NCBI GenBank assembly: GCA_938084685.1 | Contig: CALKGE010000009.1 | Span: 186,001 to 250,000, forward strand | Reading direction: 5' to 3' | Source of the DNA: an uncultured Pirellulaceae bacterium | GTDB lineage: Bacteria; Planctomycetota; Planctomycetia; Pirellulales; Pirellulaceae | DNA length: 64,000 bases | In this document: positions 45,129-56,200 of the stretch, piece after piece | Layout of the letters: the number at the start of each line of letters is the position of its first letter | Numbering within the stretch: position 1 is the first letter of the stretch | Notes under the pieces: model-generated | The model's database searches: none | Told to the model about the DNA's origin: nothing | What the model saw: only the letters and a program-made list of their open reading frames with translations | Program-made: the position numbers and the translations under genes

Positions 45129-46529
45129 TTAGCTGGACAGTTCTTTGATGGGGCCAGTCTGGTCGATTCCAAACGCATTCAGCCCAACATCCAACGCGCC
45201 AAAGTGTTCGATTGGATTTCCATAAGCGTTGAGTAGCGTGGTATAGAAGTTCCCCAGTGTTTTATGACCCTCGTCTCCGTAGTTAGGAAGACGGATGTAT
45301 CGCCTTCCCAGATTCAGCCGGGCGTTATCACCCGCGAGAATTACGAACGGGTATTCGAAACCGTGGCTATGATGAGTTTCACCGCCGTCCGGGAAGTAGA
45401 AAAGCATGGTGTTGTCGAACATGGAACCGTCACCTTCGGGAACACTTTTCAGGCGTTTGACAATGGTGTCGACAAGTGTCATATGATGAGTCCGGCATCG
45501 GTTACGAATTTCAGCTGCCTCTACACCAGCGATCGTTTTACCGTGCCCCACGTCGTGCATATTGACCGTGGCCCCTTCGATTCCTGTAATACCGGTGTAA
45601 CTATGCCCCAGCTCATCGACGGTAAAGGCGACTACATTGGTCAGCCCTGAGATTAGCGCTCCCAGAAGCACTTCGGTGTGACCAATCTGGCGATCAAACG
45701 TACTAACATCGGCGTCCAGGTACTTGGGGTCGAGCTGTGGAACGTGTTGGCGAATTTTATCGGCCATCGCGTCGACCTTCCGGCTTCGTTCACGGATTGC
45801 TTCGATTGAATTCGCGTAATTTTGAACTTTGTTTTTCTCGGCATTCAAGAGTGGTCTGGCTGTTTCCGTTTCATTCCGAGCGGCGAATTCCAGCACCATC
45901 CGGTCCAGTTGGTACTGTATCTGAGTGGACTTGTCGGTCGAGACGGACTTGAAGAGCTCTTCCATGGCGATTCGAGGAGAACCGAAGGCGTAGTTTGGCT
46001 GTTGAGGTCCTCGGGCTGAAAACCCAGTAGCAATTCCATCCAGGCTACCTCGCGCGTTTCCTCCTCCTAACGGAAAACAGGCCAACTCGATATGTTCCAC
46101 AGGTGACGGGAAGAGTTTGGCTAATTCAAAGTCTACGGTGGCCCACTTGATGGAACTGACACGTTCATTTGCTTTATAGACGCCTAGTGACGAAGACCAG
46201 GAATGGTGACCCACCGTGCACATCTTGCCCGAAAGTCCTTGGAGTATGGTCAGGTTGTTGACGTGGCCGCTCAGCGGACTCATCCAATCTGGCAGCTCAT
46301 GTCCATCCAGATCCACTTCATAGGCGGCTTTCTGCTGTTCTTTCTTCTTCAGCGTTTCGTCAAAGCTCGGCGGAACCATCACACGGGGCCAGAGTCCATT
46401 GCCGCGGTGCATGAAAATGAATCGCATGGGTGGCTTGCTTTCGTCCCCCAGCGTTAAAGCGGGATTCATCAGGGCGGTGGCGCCAATGCCGAAGAGGCTG
46501 GTTTTCAGGAAATCGCGTCGTGAGTCCAT
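45129..46529 (-). CDS. DUF1552 protein with Tat signal
   Basis: A 466-residue DUF1552 protein. The N-terminus has a twin-arginine signal (SRRDFLKTSLFGIG). Body segments RFIFMHRGNGLWP, GHHSWSSSLG and MLFYFPDGGETHHSHG fit the family, which is distantly alkaline-phosphatase-like and almost always next to a DUF1592 gene. That gene lies 73 bases upstream on the same strand. Function of the pair is not established. Confidence 0.92.
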   Translation of the reverse strand: MDSRRDFLKTSLFGIGATALMNPALTLGDESKPPMRFIFMHRGNGLWPRVMVPPSFDETLKKKEQQKAAYEVDLDGHELPDWMSPLSGHVNNLTILQGLSGKMCTVGHHSWSSSLGVYKANERVSSIKWATVDFELAKLFPSPVEHIELACFPLGGGNARGSLDGIATGFSARGPQQPNYAFGSPRIAMEELFKSVSTDKSTQIQYQLDRMVLEFAARNETETARPLLNAEKNKVQNYANSIEAIRERSRKVDAMADKIRQHVPQLDPKYLDADVSTFDRQIGHTEVLLGALISGLTNVVAFTVDELGHSYTGITGIEGATVNMHDVGHGKTIAGVEAAEIRNRCRTHHMTLVDTIVKRLKSVPEGDGSMFDNTMLFYFPDGGETHHSHGFEYPFVILAGDNARLNLGRRYIRLPNYGDEGHKTLGNFYTTLLNAYGNPIEHFGALDVGLNAFGIDQTGPIKELSS

Positions 46530-46602
46530 AAGTCTTTTTTCTGAAATCGGTATATCGTTATTTGATTAATAGTAAGTCTACCCTGTCAGGAATCATGACA
46601 GG

Positions 46603-49113
46603 TCATTTTCTATACATAAAGGAATCGGATGTTAGTAATGAAATAATAACCGCTTTAAAACTTCCGCCGCTATCCAGGTAGGCTTGGTCGGCGTCTCGTA
46701 GCGTTTGTGCATCAGATAGCATTTCATTACGTCCAAGGTAGAAACGAAATGCGTGCCGAATAATCGATTGCCGCACGCGATCTGATTGAGCCAGACGATC
46801 GATCAGCTCCAACGCGTTTTCAACGTCACCGTCCAGTTCCGGCACCCCAGTTCCGTCCAGGGAACCGGTGGTTACGACAGGAGCTGTTTTAAAGACATCA
46901 AACGAGTTCTTGCCGTCACCGCTTTTAATAAGATTGTCAGGGTGTTCCAATTTTTCGACAGTACGAAAACGTCCGAAATCATCGTACATTTCAAAAGCCA
47001 ACCCCAGTGGGTTCATCTGCTTGTGGCACTTCCAGCATACCTGAGCCTGCGTCACCATCTCCACTCGTTCACGAAACGTGTGATGCGGATCTTCCGGAAC
47101 TTTGGCGTCGACGGTGATGGGGACATCCGGAACGCGACCGGCCAGCAGCTTTTCTCGAATCCAGCGTCCTCGACGAATTGGATCTGCGTGGAAGTTGGTG
47201 GAATGAGCGATGAGCCAGGCAGGGTGGGTCAGAATCCCCTTTCTGTTTTCAATAGCAAAGGGTTGTTCAGTCGGGTAATCCCAAAACTGCTTCAATTCGA
47301 TGCGGTCTCCTTCGTAGCGAGTGGACTTCCAGCTGCCATACCGGTAAATACTCGGGGTTGGTGGCAGACTGTAGAAAGGTGAGTGGTGGTAGGCATAACC
47401 GTGTGACCAGGGGATCCGCGTAAATGGCTTGCGGCCCTGCCCAAAAGACTCTGCAAAGAAATGCATGTAGTTGACAAGTTCACCTGCTCGGGAAGTATCA
47501 ACAATACGCATCGTTTTACGTTCTTTGAGGAATTCCAGATTCTCGGTCAACACACGTTCAGGCTCGGTCTTCCAGGGGGTATCTTTCAAGTGTTCATACA
47601 CTTCCTGCCACTCTTTGAGCAACTGATCTCCCTGAGCCGGCGGCATGTTGTAATACACAAAAAACTTGTCCGAAGTTAGCAGGGCATTGAAGACATCCTG
47701 ATCTCGCTGCACGTGATAGGCGACGATACGGTCCGCTTCGTAGGTGAGCCAGCCCGGAGTACCATGCGTTCCCCGCCCCGGGTTCTGGTACTTCCCGTCG
47801 CTCCGTTTCACATCTTTGAACACCTTGAGCGAACCGGTATAGCCAAAGAACTCGCGGAAGAAACGAATGATCTTCGGATGCGAAACAACTTCGGATTGGT
47901 AATGTTTTCCATTGAGTGATGAATCAATCTGGCCTCGATAGTAATTCTCGTCAGCCAGTAATCGTGTAACTTCGCGGCGGAAATCTTCTTTCGTTTCCAA
48001 TCGCCCTTGGCTGGCCGCTTCCAATAGTATCGGATCTGGTCCGCGATCCCCCAAGGCATACGAAATGGTGCAGGCCGCTTCGTGAGGAGTTAGTAGCCGG
48101 CGGCCATGAGGGTCTTCGTCATTGGTTCCCAATTCAAGTCGATACAGGAATTCGGATTCTAAAAGTACGGTGACCAGCATCTGTCGCAGGCCTTCGATGT
48201 TTCCAGCTAATTGAATGGTCGACCTGGTCAGTTTCAGGTATTCGTCCAGTTCGTCTGCCGTCGGATTCCTTCGCAGCACCAGGTTGAACTGTTTCACAAT
48301 CGCGGCAAGTAGCTGATCGTCAGTCGCCGGCTGGTCACCGACGATAATTTCCTCGAATTCAATGGGGGTGATCTGAGGATACCAGCGGTCTTTGTTATCG
48401 GGGTAGACGATGGCATTACGAGCTTTCCCTTTGTTTTCAGCGGCGAAAATCTGTTTACTGGCAATCCACTGAGCGTTCTTGAGCATGACCAGCAGGTGGC
48501 CACCGTCGAGCGACATGATGGAGTAGTCACGTACTCCAGCATGATCAGGCAGAATGAATGGATTAGTGACTCCGTAAAAACTGCGAGTGGCAAAACCAGT
48601 TCGCTCCCTATCGCTCAACTCGAAGATGTCCATAACTCGATGGTGAAATATCTGCGGGCTGACAAGCCAGCGACGAGCAGGAGTGAACGCCGGCTGCGTC
48701 GGAGCTGTCGAGAAGAGAGCGTCATGATCTACATAGTTCCCGTAGGAAGGGTACAGCAGCTTTTCATCCAGCCTGGAAGCGTTATGAGCCTGCAGTTCGG
48801 AACGTACCCAGCCTGTTAACGCAGTCTGATGTTCTTGCTTTAACGGTTCGGCTTCTTGCGGAGGCATCAAACCAAAGAACAACTGATCTTGCGCTCTGTT
48901 TAACAGATCAAGACGTTCTGCCAGATCCAGTTTGGTTAGCGTGTCCAAGCGAACCTGGCCTGCCGAAGTTTCTGCGTTGTGACAGTCGATGCAGCTCTGC
49001 TGCAGGACATTCTGAATCTGTTCCGGAACAGCAAAAGCGGTCGAGGCTTCGTTCGCTTTGGCCAAAGAAACCCAAAGCATGCCAGACAGGATGATAGGTA
49101 AACTAATTCGCAT
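46603..49113 (-). CDS. DUF1587/1592/1588/1585-type exported cytochrome protein
   Basis: An 836-residue exported protein (signal peptide about 1-20). The N-terminal heme motif is C41-I-D-C44-H45. A chain of planctomycete domains follows (DUF1587/DUF1595/DUF1592/DUF1588/DUF1585), with a second CxxCH at CWKCHKQMNPLG and the ending GSFKAVIISLLTSDSF. It partners the DUF1552 gene downstream. The two hemes suggest periplasmic electron transfer coupled to oxidation of an unknown substrate. Confidence 0.92.
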   Translation of the reverse strand: MRISLPIILSGMLWVSLAKANEASTAFAVPEQIQNVLQQSCIDCHNAETSAGQVRLDTLTKLDLAERLDLLNRAQDQLFFGLMPPQEAEPLKQEHQTALTGWVRSELQAHNASRLDEKLLYPSYGNYVDHDALFSTAPTQPAFTPARRWLVSPQIFHHRVMDIFELSDRERTGFATRSFYGVTNPFILPDHAGVRDYSIMSLDGGHLLVMLKNAQWIASKQIFAAENKGKARNAIVYPDNKDRWYPQITPIEFEEIIVGDQPATDDQLLAAIVKQFNLVLRRNPTADELDEYLKLTRSTIQLAGNIEGLRQMLVTVLLESEFLYRLELGTNDEDPHGRRLLTPHEAACTISYALGDRGPDPILLEAASQGRLETKEDFRREVTRLLADENYYRGQIDSSLNGKHYQSEVVSHPKIIRFFREFFGYTGSLKVFKDVKRSDGKYQNPGRGTHGTPGWLTYEADRIVAYHVQRDQDVFNALLTSDKFFVYYNMPPAQGDQLLKEWQEVYEHLKDTPWKTEPERVLTENLEFLKERKTMRIVDTSRAGELVNYMHFFAESFGQGRKPFTRIPWSHGYAYHHSPFYSLPPTPSIYRYGSWKSTRYEGDRIELKQFWDYPTEQPFAIENRKGILTHPAWLIAHSTNFHADPIRRGRWIREKLLAGRVPDVPITVDAKVPEDPHHTFRERVEMVTQAQVCWKCHKQMNPLGLAFEMYDDFGRFRTVEKLEHPDNLIKSGDGKNSFDVFKTAPVVTTGSLDGTGVPELDGDVENALELIDRLAQSDRVRQSIIRHAFRFYLGRNEMLSDAQTLRDADQAYLDSGGSFKAVIISLLTSDSFMYRK

Positions 49114-49237
49114 GGTGGGTTGAGAATCTGGTGCCTTAATATGTTATAAGGAAGAGTGCTTTCAGGGTTCCATTGTAATTGGAGGTTGGGATCTTGTTCA
49201 ATCGCGGAATACATTTGCTATGAAGGAACCAGAATTG

Positions 49238-50302
49238 ATGATTCAAAGAAGACTGTTCACATCGTTGGCGCTTGTTGCGTTGGTAGCTCAAACAATAACC
49301 ACGAGTGCTCAGGATCAACTGCCAGATCCGGATGGGAAGCCTGCTGATCTGAGTAAACCGGTTCAGGTTTATATTCTGCTTGGTCAGTCCAATATGCTGG
49401 GGTTTGGTAAAGTGGCGGGCGCCAGTGAAGGCTCGCTGGAATATGCAGTGAAGGAAAAAGGACTCTACCCCTATCTGATCGATGATGAAGGTAAGTGGAC
49501 AACACGGCAGGATGTTCGCAACGTACGTGTCATGGGAAGCGGCACTGGTGGAGCTCGCCAATTCAATAACGAATTTCTCACGATTCAAGGTGGTCGGATT
49601 GGGCCCGAAGTTGGCATCGGTCACTACGTTGGTGAAGCAACGGATGCTCCGGTTTTGCTGCTAAAAAGTTGCATCGGAAACCGAAGCTTGGGATGGGACT
49701 TGCTACCTCCGGGAAGCCCATCATTTGAATTTAACGAGGGTGGAAAAGTGTTTCACTATGCCGCCTACAAGGAAACGCCTTTGAAGTGGGAAGTAGGCAC
49801 TAAAGCGGAACCAATTGGTTGGTACGCTGGAATGCAATATGACGGTGATATTGCTCGGGCTAAACAGGTTTTGGAGAATCTGAACAACTACTATCCCAAC
49901 GCGAAAAGTTATGAAGTCGCCGGATTCTTCTGGTGGCAGGGGGATAAGGATCGCTATAACCCAGGGCATGCAGCTTATTATGAGCAGAATCTCGTCCAGC
50001 TGATTCGACAGCTACGTAAAGATTTCGACGCCCCGAAAGCCAAGTTCGTTTGTGCCACGCTTGGGCAGACTCCGAAAGATGCCGAAGGCGTCGAGCGGCA
50101 AATCCTGGACGCTCAGCTTGCTGTTGATGGAGAAGCCGGAAAATACAAAGAGTTCAAAGGTAATGTCGCTTCTGTCTACAGTCATCCACTTTCCAAGGGT
50201 GGAGCATCCAATGGACATTATGGTGGCCATGCCGAGACTTACATGAATATCGGTGAAGCAATGGGCAAAGCGATGGTGAAATTGCTGAAGGCTGACCGTT
50301 AA
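49238..50302 (+). CDS. Exported sialate-O-acetylesterase-like (SASA) hydrolase
   Basis: A 354-residue exported SGNH-type esterase. After a signal peptide (about 1-25) the domain opens YILLGQSNMLGFG, with the nucleophile Ser in GQSN. Later come KSCIGNRSLG, FFWWQGDKDRY and the final HYGGHAETYMNIG with the catalytic His. SASA enzymes remove acetyl groups from carbohydrates. The ATG at 49238 has AAGGA ten bases upstream; the ATG six codons earlier does not. Divergent from the DUF1592 gene. Confidence 0.88.
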   Translation: MIQRRLFTSLALVALVAQTITTSAQDQLPDPDGKPADLSKPVQVYILLGQSNMLGFGKVAGASEGSLEYAVKEKGLYPYLIDDEGKWTTRQDVRNVRVMGSGTGGARQFNNEFLTIQGGRIGPEVGIGHYVGEATDAPVLLLKSCIGNRSLGWDLLPPGSPSFEFNEGGKVFHYAAYKETPLKWEVGTKAEPIGWYAGMQYDGDIARAKQVLENLNNYYPNAKSYEVAGFFWWQGDKDRYNPGHAAYYEQNLVQLIRQLRKDFDAPKAKFVCATLGQTPKDAEGVERQILDAQLAVDGEAGKYKEFKGNVASVYSHPLSKGGASNGHYGGHAETYMNIGEAMGKAMVKLLKADR

Positions 50303-50442
50303 GCAAACTGGCTTGAAATCCCTGCTTGTCCTTTCGCTCTACGGAACGCTTGGAAAAGAGTCGTTTCTGCCGGTTTAGCATTTGGATTGGGTGGTGATTA
50401 TCGAGTGTTCGCTAGACATGGAAGTCTGTGACATTCCACGTC

Positions 50443-50462
50443 GTTGTGAAATGTTGTGAAAT
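50443..50462. promoter_or_regulatory. Two tandem GTTGTGAAAT decamers upstream of the phosphate transporter
   Basis: Perfect direct repeats, one helical turn apart, 110 bases before the PiT start. They could be a binding site for a tandem dimer. They do not match the Pho box (CTGTCAT, period 11). Confidence 0.3.
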
Positions 50463-50571
50463 ATAGATGAAAGGGGGAATGTACGTTTTCAACCGTCTCC
50501 TGATTGGGAGAAGTATTAACCATCTACTTCAATGACTGCGGTAGTTCTGGCGTACATACTCTTTTTGCATC

Positions 50572-51684
50572 ATGATCATCGCCATTATTCTTTTGACGAC
50601 ACTCTGCTTGGCCTATGCCAATGGATCCAACGATAATTTCAAGGGTGTGGCGACACTCTTTGGAAGTGGTACTACCCATTACTTCAAAGCATTAGGGTGG
50701 GCGACCGTCACGACGTTCCTTGGCTCGCTGATAGCTGTGTTTTTCGCGGAATCGCTGCTCAAGAGTTTCTCTGGTAAAGGTCTGGTAAGTGCCGATCTGG
50801 CGTCAACTCCAGAGTATGGGGCGGCGGTGGCGTTGGGTGCTGGCCTGACCGTCCTGCTCGCCACTCGGATTGGCATGCCTATCTCCACCACACATAGCCT
50901 GGTTGGTGCTTTGGTCGGAGCTGGCTGGATGGCGGATTCAGTCATTGAATTGGAAAAACTGGGAAGCGGTTTTTTCCTGCCCCTGTTGGTCAGTCCAGTT
51001 ATGGCCTTTGTTTTCGCAGCGTTGGTTTATCCCCTGTTGTCCAAAGCAAGGTGTAAATACGGATTGGATTCAGAGGCGAGTTTCCGTTCCGGTGATGAGG
51101 TCATCGAGGTTGTCGATGGAATGTCGATGTCCGCAGCACTGGACCGATTGGATGAGCTCAGGGCCGAGACGGATGAGGAAGTGCATTTGCAGAACCGGTA
51201 TGTCGGCAAGGTCTTTGGTATTCAGGGAGGAAAGCTGTTGGATAGCCTGCATTTTCTGTCTGCAGGAATGGTCAGCTTTGCGCGAGGTTTGAATGATACG
51301 CCAAAAATAGCTGCGCTTTTGATGCTTGCTCCAGCCCTGGGCAAGTTTGGAAGTACTGCTTTGGTGGGGGCTATGATTGCAGTCGGAGGATTGGTGAGTG
51401 CTCGGCGAGTAGCGGAAACAATGGCCCAAAAAATCACGCTCATGAATCACGGCCAGGGATTTACTGCCAATATGATTACAAGTCTGATTGTGATCGGAGC
51501 CAGCCGGCTCGGGCTGCCGGTCTCTACTACGCACGTAAGTTGTGGTTCGCTGTTTGGTATTGGCACCATTACCGGGCAGGGAGACTGGTCGGTCATTGCC
51601 AGGATTCTGGGAGCCTGGGTGACGACGTTACCATTGGGAGCAGCATTGGGGGCAGTGAGTTATTTAGCGATGAGTGCTATTTAA
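50572..51684 (+). CDS. pit: Inorganic phosphate transporter, PiT family
   Basis: A 370-residue membrane protein with the duplicated PiT signatures: YANGSNDNFKGVATL near the N-terminus and SFARGLNDTPKIAALL in the second half. Each is accompanied by the family motif PISTTHSLVGALVG or PVSTTHVSCGSLFG. It cotransports phosphate with H+ or Na+ at the inner membrane. The cytoplasmic loop (about 155-215) is short. No PhoU-like gene is attached. No strong Shine-Dalgarno precedes the ATG. Confidence 0.93.
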   Translation: MIIAIILLTTLCLAYANGSNDNFKGVATLFGSGTTHYFKALGWATVTTFLGSLIAVFFAESLLKSFSGKGLVSADLASTPEYGAAVALGAGLTVLLATRIGMPISTTHSLVGALVGAGWMADSVIELEKLGSGFFLPLLVSPVMAFVFAALVYPLLSKARCKYGLDSEASFRSGDEVIEVVDGMSMSAALDRLDELRAETDEEVHLQNRYVGKVFGIQGGKLLDSLHFLSAGMVSFARGLNDTPKIAALLMLAPALGKFGSTALVGAMIAVGGLVSARRVAETMAQKITLMNHGQGFTANMITSLIVIGASRLGLPVSTTHVSCGSLFGIGTITGQGDWSVIARILGAWVTTLPLGAALGAVSYLAMSAI

Positions 51685-51705
51685 TCAAATGCTGGGTCAC
51701 CAGAG

Positions 51706-53169
51706 CTATTTCCTTGGAGCGGGCACAGGTGGTCTAGTGATAGCGGCGTCGATGGGATCAAAAAACCTCATGTTTTTCCCGATGCGGTCATAGTCGCCCA
51801 GGTCTTCACGCATTGCTTCCGCAAGTGCCAAAAGTCGTGTGACAATCTGTGGATGTTGTTCTGCCACATTGGTCGTTTCACCAATATCGTCAGCCAGATT
51901 GACGAGAAACGGTTCATCAAAGCCAACTCGGTCAGCCGGACCTATGTGCTGATTATTGGCAAAGGGAGCAGCTCCAGAGGGGCGTGCATCACGAACCAGG
52001 TGCAACTTCCAGTTACCCTGCCGTACCGCTTGAAGATGAACTCGCAGATAGTAGTAAAACGCCTTATCGATATCTGCTTTGTCAAACTCGCCATGCAGCA
52101 GGTGGGTGATATCTTCTCCATCGATGACTCGATCATCTGGTAATTTGCCTCCTGCTAATGCTGTTAATGTGGGGAGCACATCGAGCGTACTGGCCAACTT
52201 GTCGCATGTTGTTCCTGCTGGCACTCGACCAGGACCCCAGACTATTGTTGGAACACGAATCCCGCCTTCAAAGGTTGACACCTTTCCGCTTCGTAGTTTT
52301 CCAGCTGATCCACCGTGATCCGTGGGGAGCCTGCCGTCCTGATGTTCCTTGTTCTTGATTAACCATGGTCCGTTATCACTGGTGAAAATGACGTAGGTAT
52401 GGTCGGCAACGCCTATTTCCTGGATGGCGTCCAGGATCCTTCCGGCATTGAAATCGATTTCTTCGATGACGTCACCGTAGAGACCACGTTTACTTTTACC
52501 GCGAAACTGTTCGGACGCCGCCAAACGAGTATGGGGCATCGTATGAGGAATGTATACAAAGAATGGTTTCTCTTTGTTTCGCTGCATGAATCCAATGGCT
52601 TCATCGGTGTAACGTTTTGTCAGCGTGGCCATGCTGGAATTCGGTTCAATCAACTCGGCATTGCGGTACAGATTGACCAGCCTGTCATTGCTGGTCGGCG
52701 TGCCAAAGAAGTAGTCGAAGCCCTGATAGGCTGGAAAAAGATCGGGGTGGAAGCCGCGTTGCGCGTGCTTGGCGAGATCCCATTTACCAAAACAGGCCGT
52801 GGCGTAACCTTGGGTTTTGAGGATTTCGGCAATGGTGATCTCCTGACTGTGCAGGATCGGGTGGACCTGTTTGATATTGCCTCGTTCTGCCACGCGCAGC
52901 GGATAACAGCCTGTCATGATGGCGGCTCGGGAAGGACCACAGATAGGTTGCGCATAGAAACTGGTGAACTTCATCCCCTCGGCAGCCATGGCGTCGAGTC
53001 GGGGAGTACGAATGTCAGGTGACCCGAAGCAGCCTACATCTTCGTACCCTTGATCATCCGTGAAGATGATGACGAAGTTCGGTTTTTCGGTGGCTCTGGC
53101 AATTCCGGTCCAACCTGCAACAACAAGGAGGAAAATCAAGTGGGCAGATTTGGTTGGTAAGAACTTCAT
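51706..53169 (-). CDS. Exported type I sulfatase
   Basis: A 487-residue S1 sulfatase with a signal peptide (about 1-26). It has FTDDQGYEDVG for metal binding, C77-G-P-S-R as the formylglycine site, and ACFGKWDLA and TSDNGPW in the active site. Substrate class is not decided. AGAGGA lies before the ATG. The DUF1080-propeller gene ends 74 bases upstream on the same strand, so the two may be co-expressed. It differs clearly in sequence from the sulfatase at 20382. Confidence 0.94.
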   Translation of the reverse strand: MKFLPTKSAHLIFLLVVAGWTGIARATEKPNFVIIFTDDQGYEDVGCFGSPDIRTPRLDAMAAEGMKFTSFYAQPICGPSRAAIMTGCYPLRVAERGNIKQVHPILHSQEITIAEILKTQGYATACFGKWDLAKHAQRGFHPDLFPAYQGFDYFFGTPTSNDRLVNLYRNAELIEPNSSMATLTKRYTDEAIGFMQRNKEKPFFVYIPHTMPHTRLAASEQFRGKSKRGLYGDVIEEIDFNAGRILDAIQEIGVADHTYVIFTSDNGPWLIKNKEHQDGRLPTDHGGSAGKLRSGKVSTFEGGIRVPTIVWGPGRVPAGTTCDKLASTLDVLPTLTALAGGKLPDDRVIDGEDITHLLHGEFDKADIDKAFYYYLRVHLQAVRQGNWKLHLVRDARPSGAAPFANNQHIGPADRVGFDEPFLVNLADDIGETTNVAEQHPQIVTRLLALAEAMREDLGDYDRIGKNMRFFDPIDAAITRPPVPAPRK

Positions 53170-53243
53170 GGAGCAATCCTCTGGTTCCTCGCGCGCGGCA
53201 CTGCCCCCAATGTGTTATTAGCCAAGACTGGTTCAGTGCTTGA

Positions 53244-56200
53244 TCAGTTACCGAAGTATTCGTGATCCGGGTCAGCACCACTGATAAGGTAGGCGACCAG
53301 GTCGAGCACTTCTTCTTTTGTCATGCGGTTAAAAAGACCGGCCGGCATCGGTGATGTTTTGGAGACCATCATTTCATCGATCGTATTGCGATTGATGGTA
53401 ACTCGCTTATTCGGATCGGTCAGATCGGTGTTCAGCGTTAAACCATCGTTATTCAGGTTCACCACGACACCGCTATGGACCAGACCTTCGTCGGTGATAA
53501 CCATGACGGCAGAAAACTGATCGTTGATCACCTTGCTGGGGTTGATCACCTGATCGATCAGGTCACGAACGGAGTAGCGTCGGCCAGCTGTGGTGAGGTC
53601 CGGACCTGTCATGCCTCCCTGATTCTGGAAACGGTGGCAGGCAAAACAACCAGCGGCGGCAAACATTTTACGTCCGTTCGCAAAATCCCGTTGCTTGAGC
53701 CCGGCGTTGGCCGCTTGAACTAACTCATCCAATTTCCACTCGGTTTCTTTACGTCCTTCAAAGATAGCCCCCAGGTTTTCCAACGCAGATTTCGTCTCGG
53801 GTTTTCGCGCCAACACGTCCTGGAGTGCTTCTTTCTGGGCTGCATCGAGCGAGGCTACCGCATCATTACGAATGAACTCGATGAACTTGGCAAAACTTGC
53901 GCCGCCGCGATAGTTGGCTGCCTTCAGGAACCATTCAAAGTAGGCTGTATGCAGCTCCCGAGTCCATCCGGTTTTGAGCATCCGGATGGAGCGAGCGTAC
54001 TGCACCTGTTCTTCCTGAGTCGGCGCGGCTTCGATCAACGCCATCGCTTTGGAGGCAGCGGTTGGCGACTGGAGGTAGCCAAGCGTTTCGCTTAGCAACC
54101 AGTTCAGATCGGCTGATTCGGCGGGAAACAACGGGTCAATTGTGGCTGTCAGTTTCTCTACGGTGGAGTCATCAGGACGTCCAAAACGATTGAGAATAAT
54201 CTGAATAGTTCGCTGCAGGGTAAGTTGGCTGGTTTCGTCCAGCTTGGACATGTCGATGGTTAACACCGCTTCCAGCAGTTTGGCTCGCATGGCTGTATCG
54301 ACAGGAGGTGTCGAATCATTGCGGTGCTGAGGGCAGACACCGGTTACCCGAGCCAGAGCTAATAGAGCTTCAACCTGAATTTGGGGATTCGATTCCGTTA
54401 GTGCTTTATCAGCCCAGGCATCGACTGGTTGGTGCTCGACGGCAATGCGTGCGGCCCAGCGGATAAAGCGGTCGTCGCTGAAAAGGTGAGGCCATGCAGC
54501 AGCGATCGTCCTGGGATTCTGCTTGCCGTGGAAAGCTTCCAGTGAACGTCGCAGCTGGGCGGCTTTGGTGACACGTGGTGCGGCTTGAACCAGCTCGGTT
54601 GACTCCTTGCCAACATACGTGACGCGATAAAGACCTGACTGGACACGTCGTCCACCAATGGTGAAGTACATTGCTCCGTCGCCAGGGTGGATGATGGCAT
54701 CGGTGATCGGCAGGGGAGCACCAGTGATGAATTCTTCCTTGGTGGCAGTGTAGGACGAACCTTCCGGCTTCATGTGGATGGCGTAAAGTTTGCCCCAGCT
54801 CCAGTCCAACGCAAAAAGAGCGTCCTGGTATTTGGCAGGGAATTTCGCTCCGTAACCGAATGTGACCCCTGTGGGGGAACCGGGGCCGATATCGAGAACA
54901 CCCGGTAAATTGTCGGCATAGAATACGGGACGCTTCCCGGCACCGTTTCGCCAGCCAAACTCTGATCCGCTGGTGACCTGGCAGATCCGAGTTGGACGGT
55001 ACCAGGGAACGTTGAAGTCGTATTCCATGTCGGCATCGTAGGTGAACAGCTCACCGTCGCGATTAAAGGCGGCATCAAAGATGTTTCGAAAACCATTGGC
55101 GTAGGCTTCAAAGTTTTTACCGTCGGGATCTACCTTGTAGATGATTCCCCCTGGCGCCAGTACGCCGCGGTTGTGTCCGCGACCGTCCGGGAAACTTGGC
55201 AGCAGGTGATCTTCACCCCAGATTTGAGGTACTTGTGAATTACTGGCAAGTTCCGTAGGGGTAGTACTGTTTCCAGTGATCAGGAAAAGAGATTTTCCGT
55301 CGGGGCTGGGGACGACCGCATGCACTCCGTGGTCTCCCCGTGCTCCCATGGCTCGTAACATTTCGACCTTGTCCAGTTCATCATCACCGTCGCTATCGGT
55401 AATGCGGTATAAGCCGGAAGGAATCTTTCGTTCGTAGTCGTTCACCCCGACATAGAGTGCGTCGAACGCCCAGACCATGCCGTTGACCGCTCGGATGTCA
55501 ACATTCAGTGGCTTGATGTCAGCCTGTGTCAGCGTCTCGCCGCCCTCGGGAGGAGTGATCTTGTACAGTTTTCCAAATTGATCACTGACGATCAGGCGAC
55601 CTTTATTATCGGTACACAGGTTGACCCAGGATCCGTGGACTTCACTTGGTACTGAGTAAAGCAGTTCGACCTGGAATCCTTCAGCCGCTTTGATGCGGTT
55701 GATCGGTGTGGCACTGTTTCCAGTTTTGACAGTGACGGCATTAATCGCCGCTTTTCCGCTTTTGGTATCCAGATGCTTTAGTTGGATATCTTTGAATTCG
55801 ACTTTCATCGGTGCGCCCGCGTGAAGCTGCAGCGCGAGTATCCCTTTTCGTTTTGCTTCCGGGTGGTTGTCTGTCAAATCCATGGTGGTGACGCCGTTGA
55901 CCTGATGAATCTGCCGATTCCCGACTGCGATTATGGTCAGTTCGTTCCATTCGGTGTCGACCAGATTCTGATCCCGGTCTCCTACTTCACCTACAACCTG
56001 AGGTTTTCCATCTGTTCCGACGATGACACGCTGGAAACGCTGAGCGACAATGCCGCGCCATTTTTCGGCGTAGAGCATACCAAAGTATTCTTTTTTGGGA
56101 TGCAAGTCTGCCTGATACCCTTTGACGACAAAGTCATCCGGGTTACCGACCAGTTCACTACGGTATTGGACACCCGAATTATTTCCGGAGAATCGCACCT

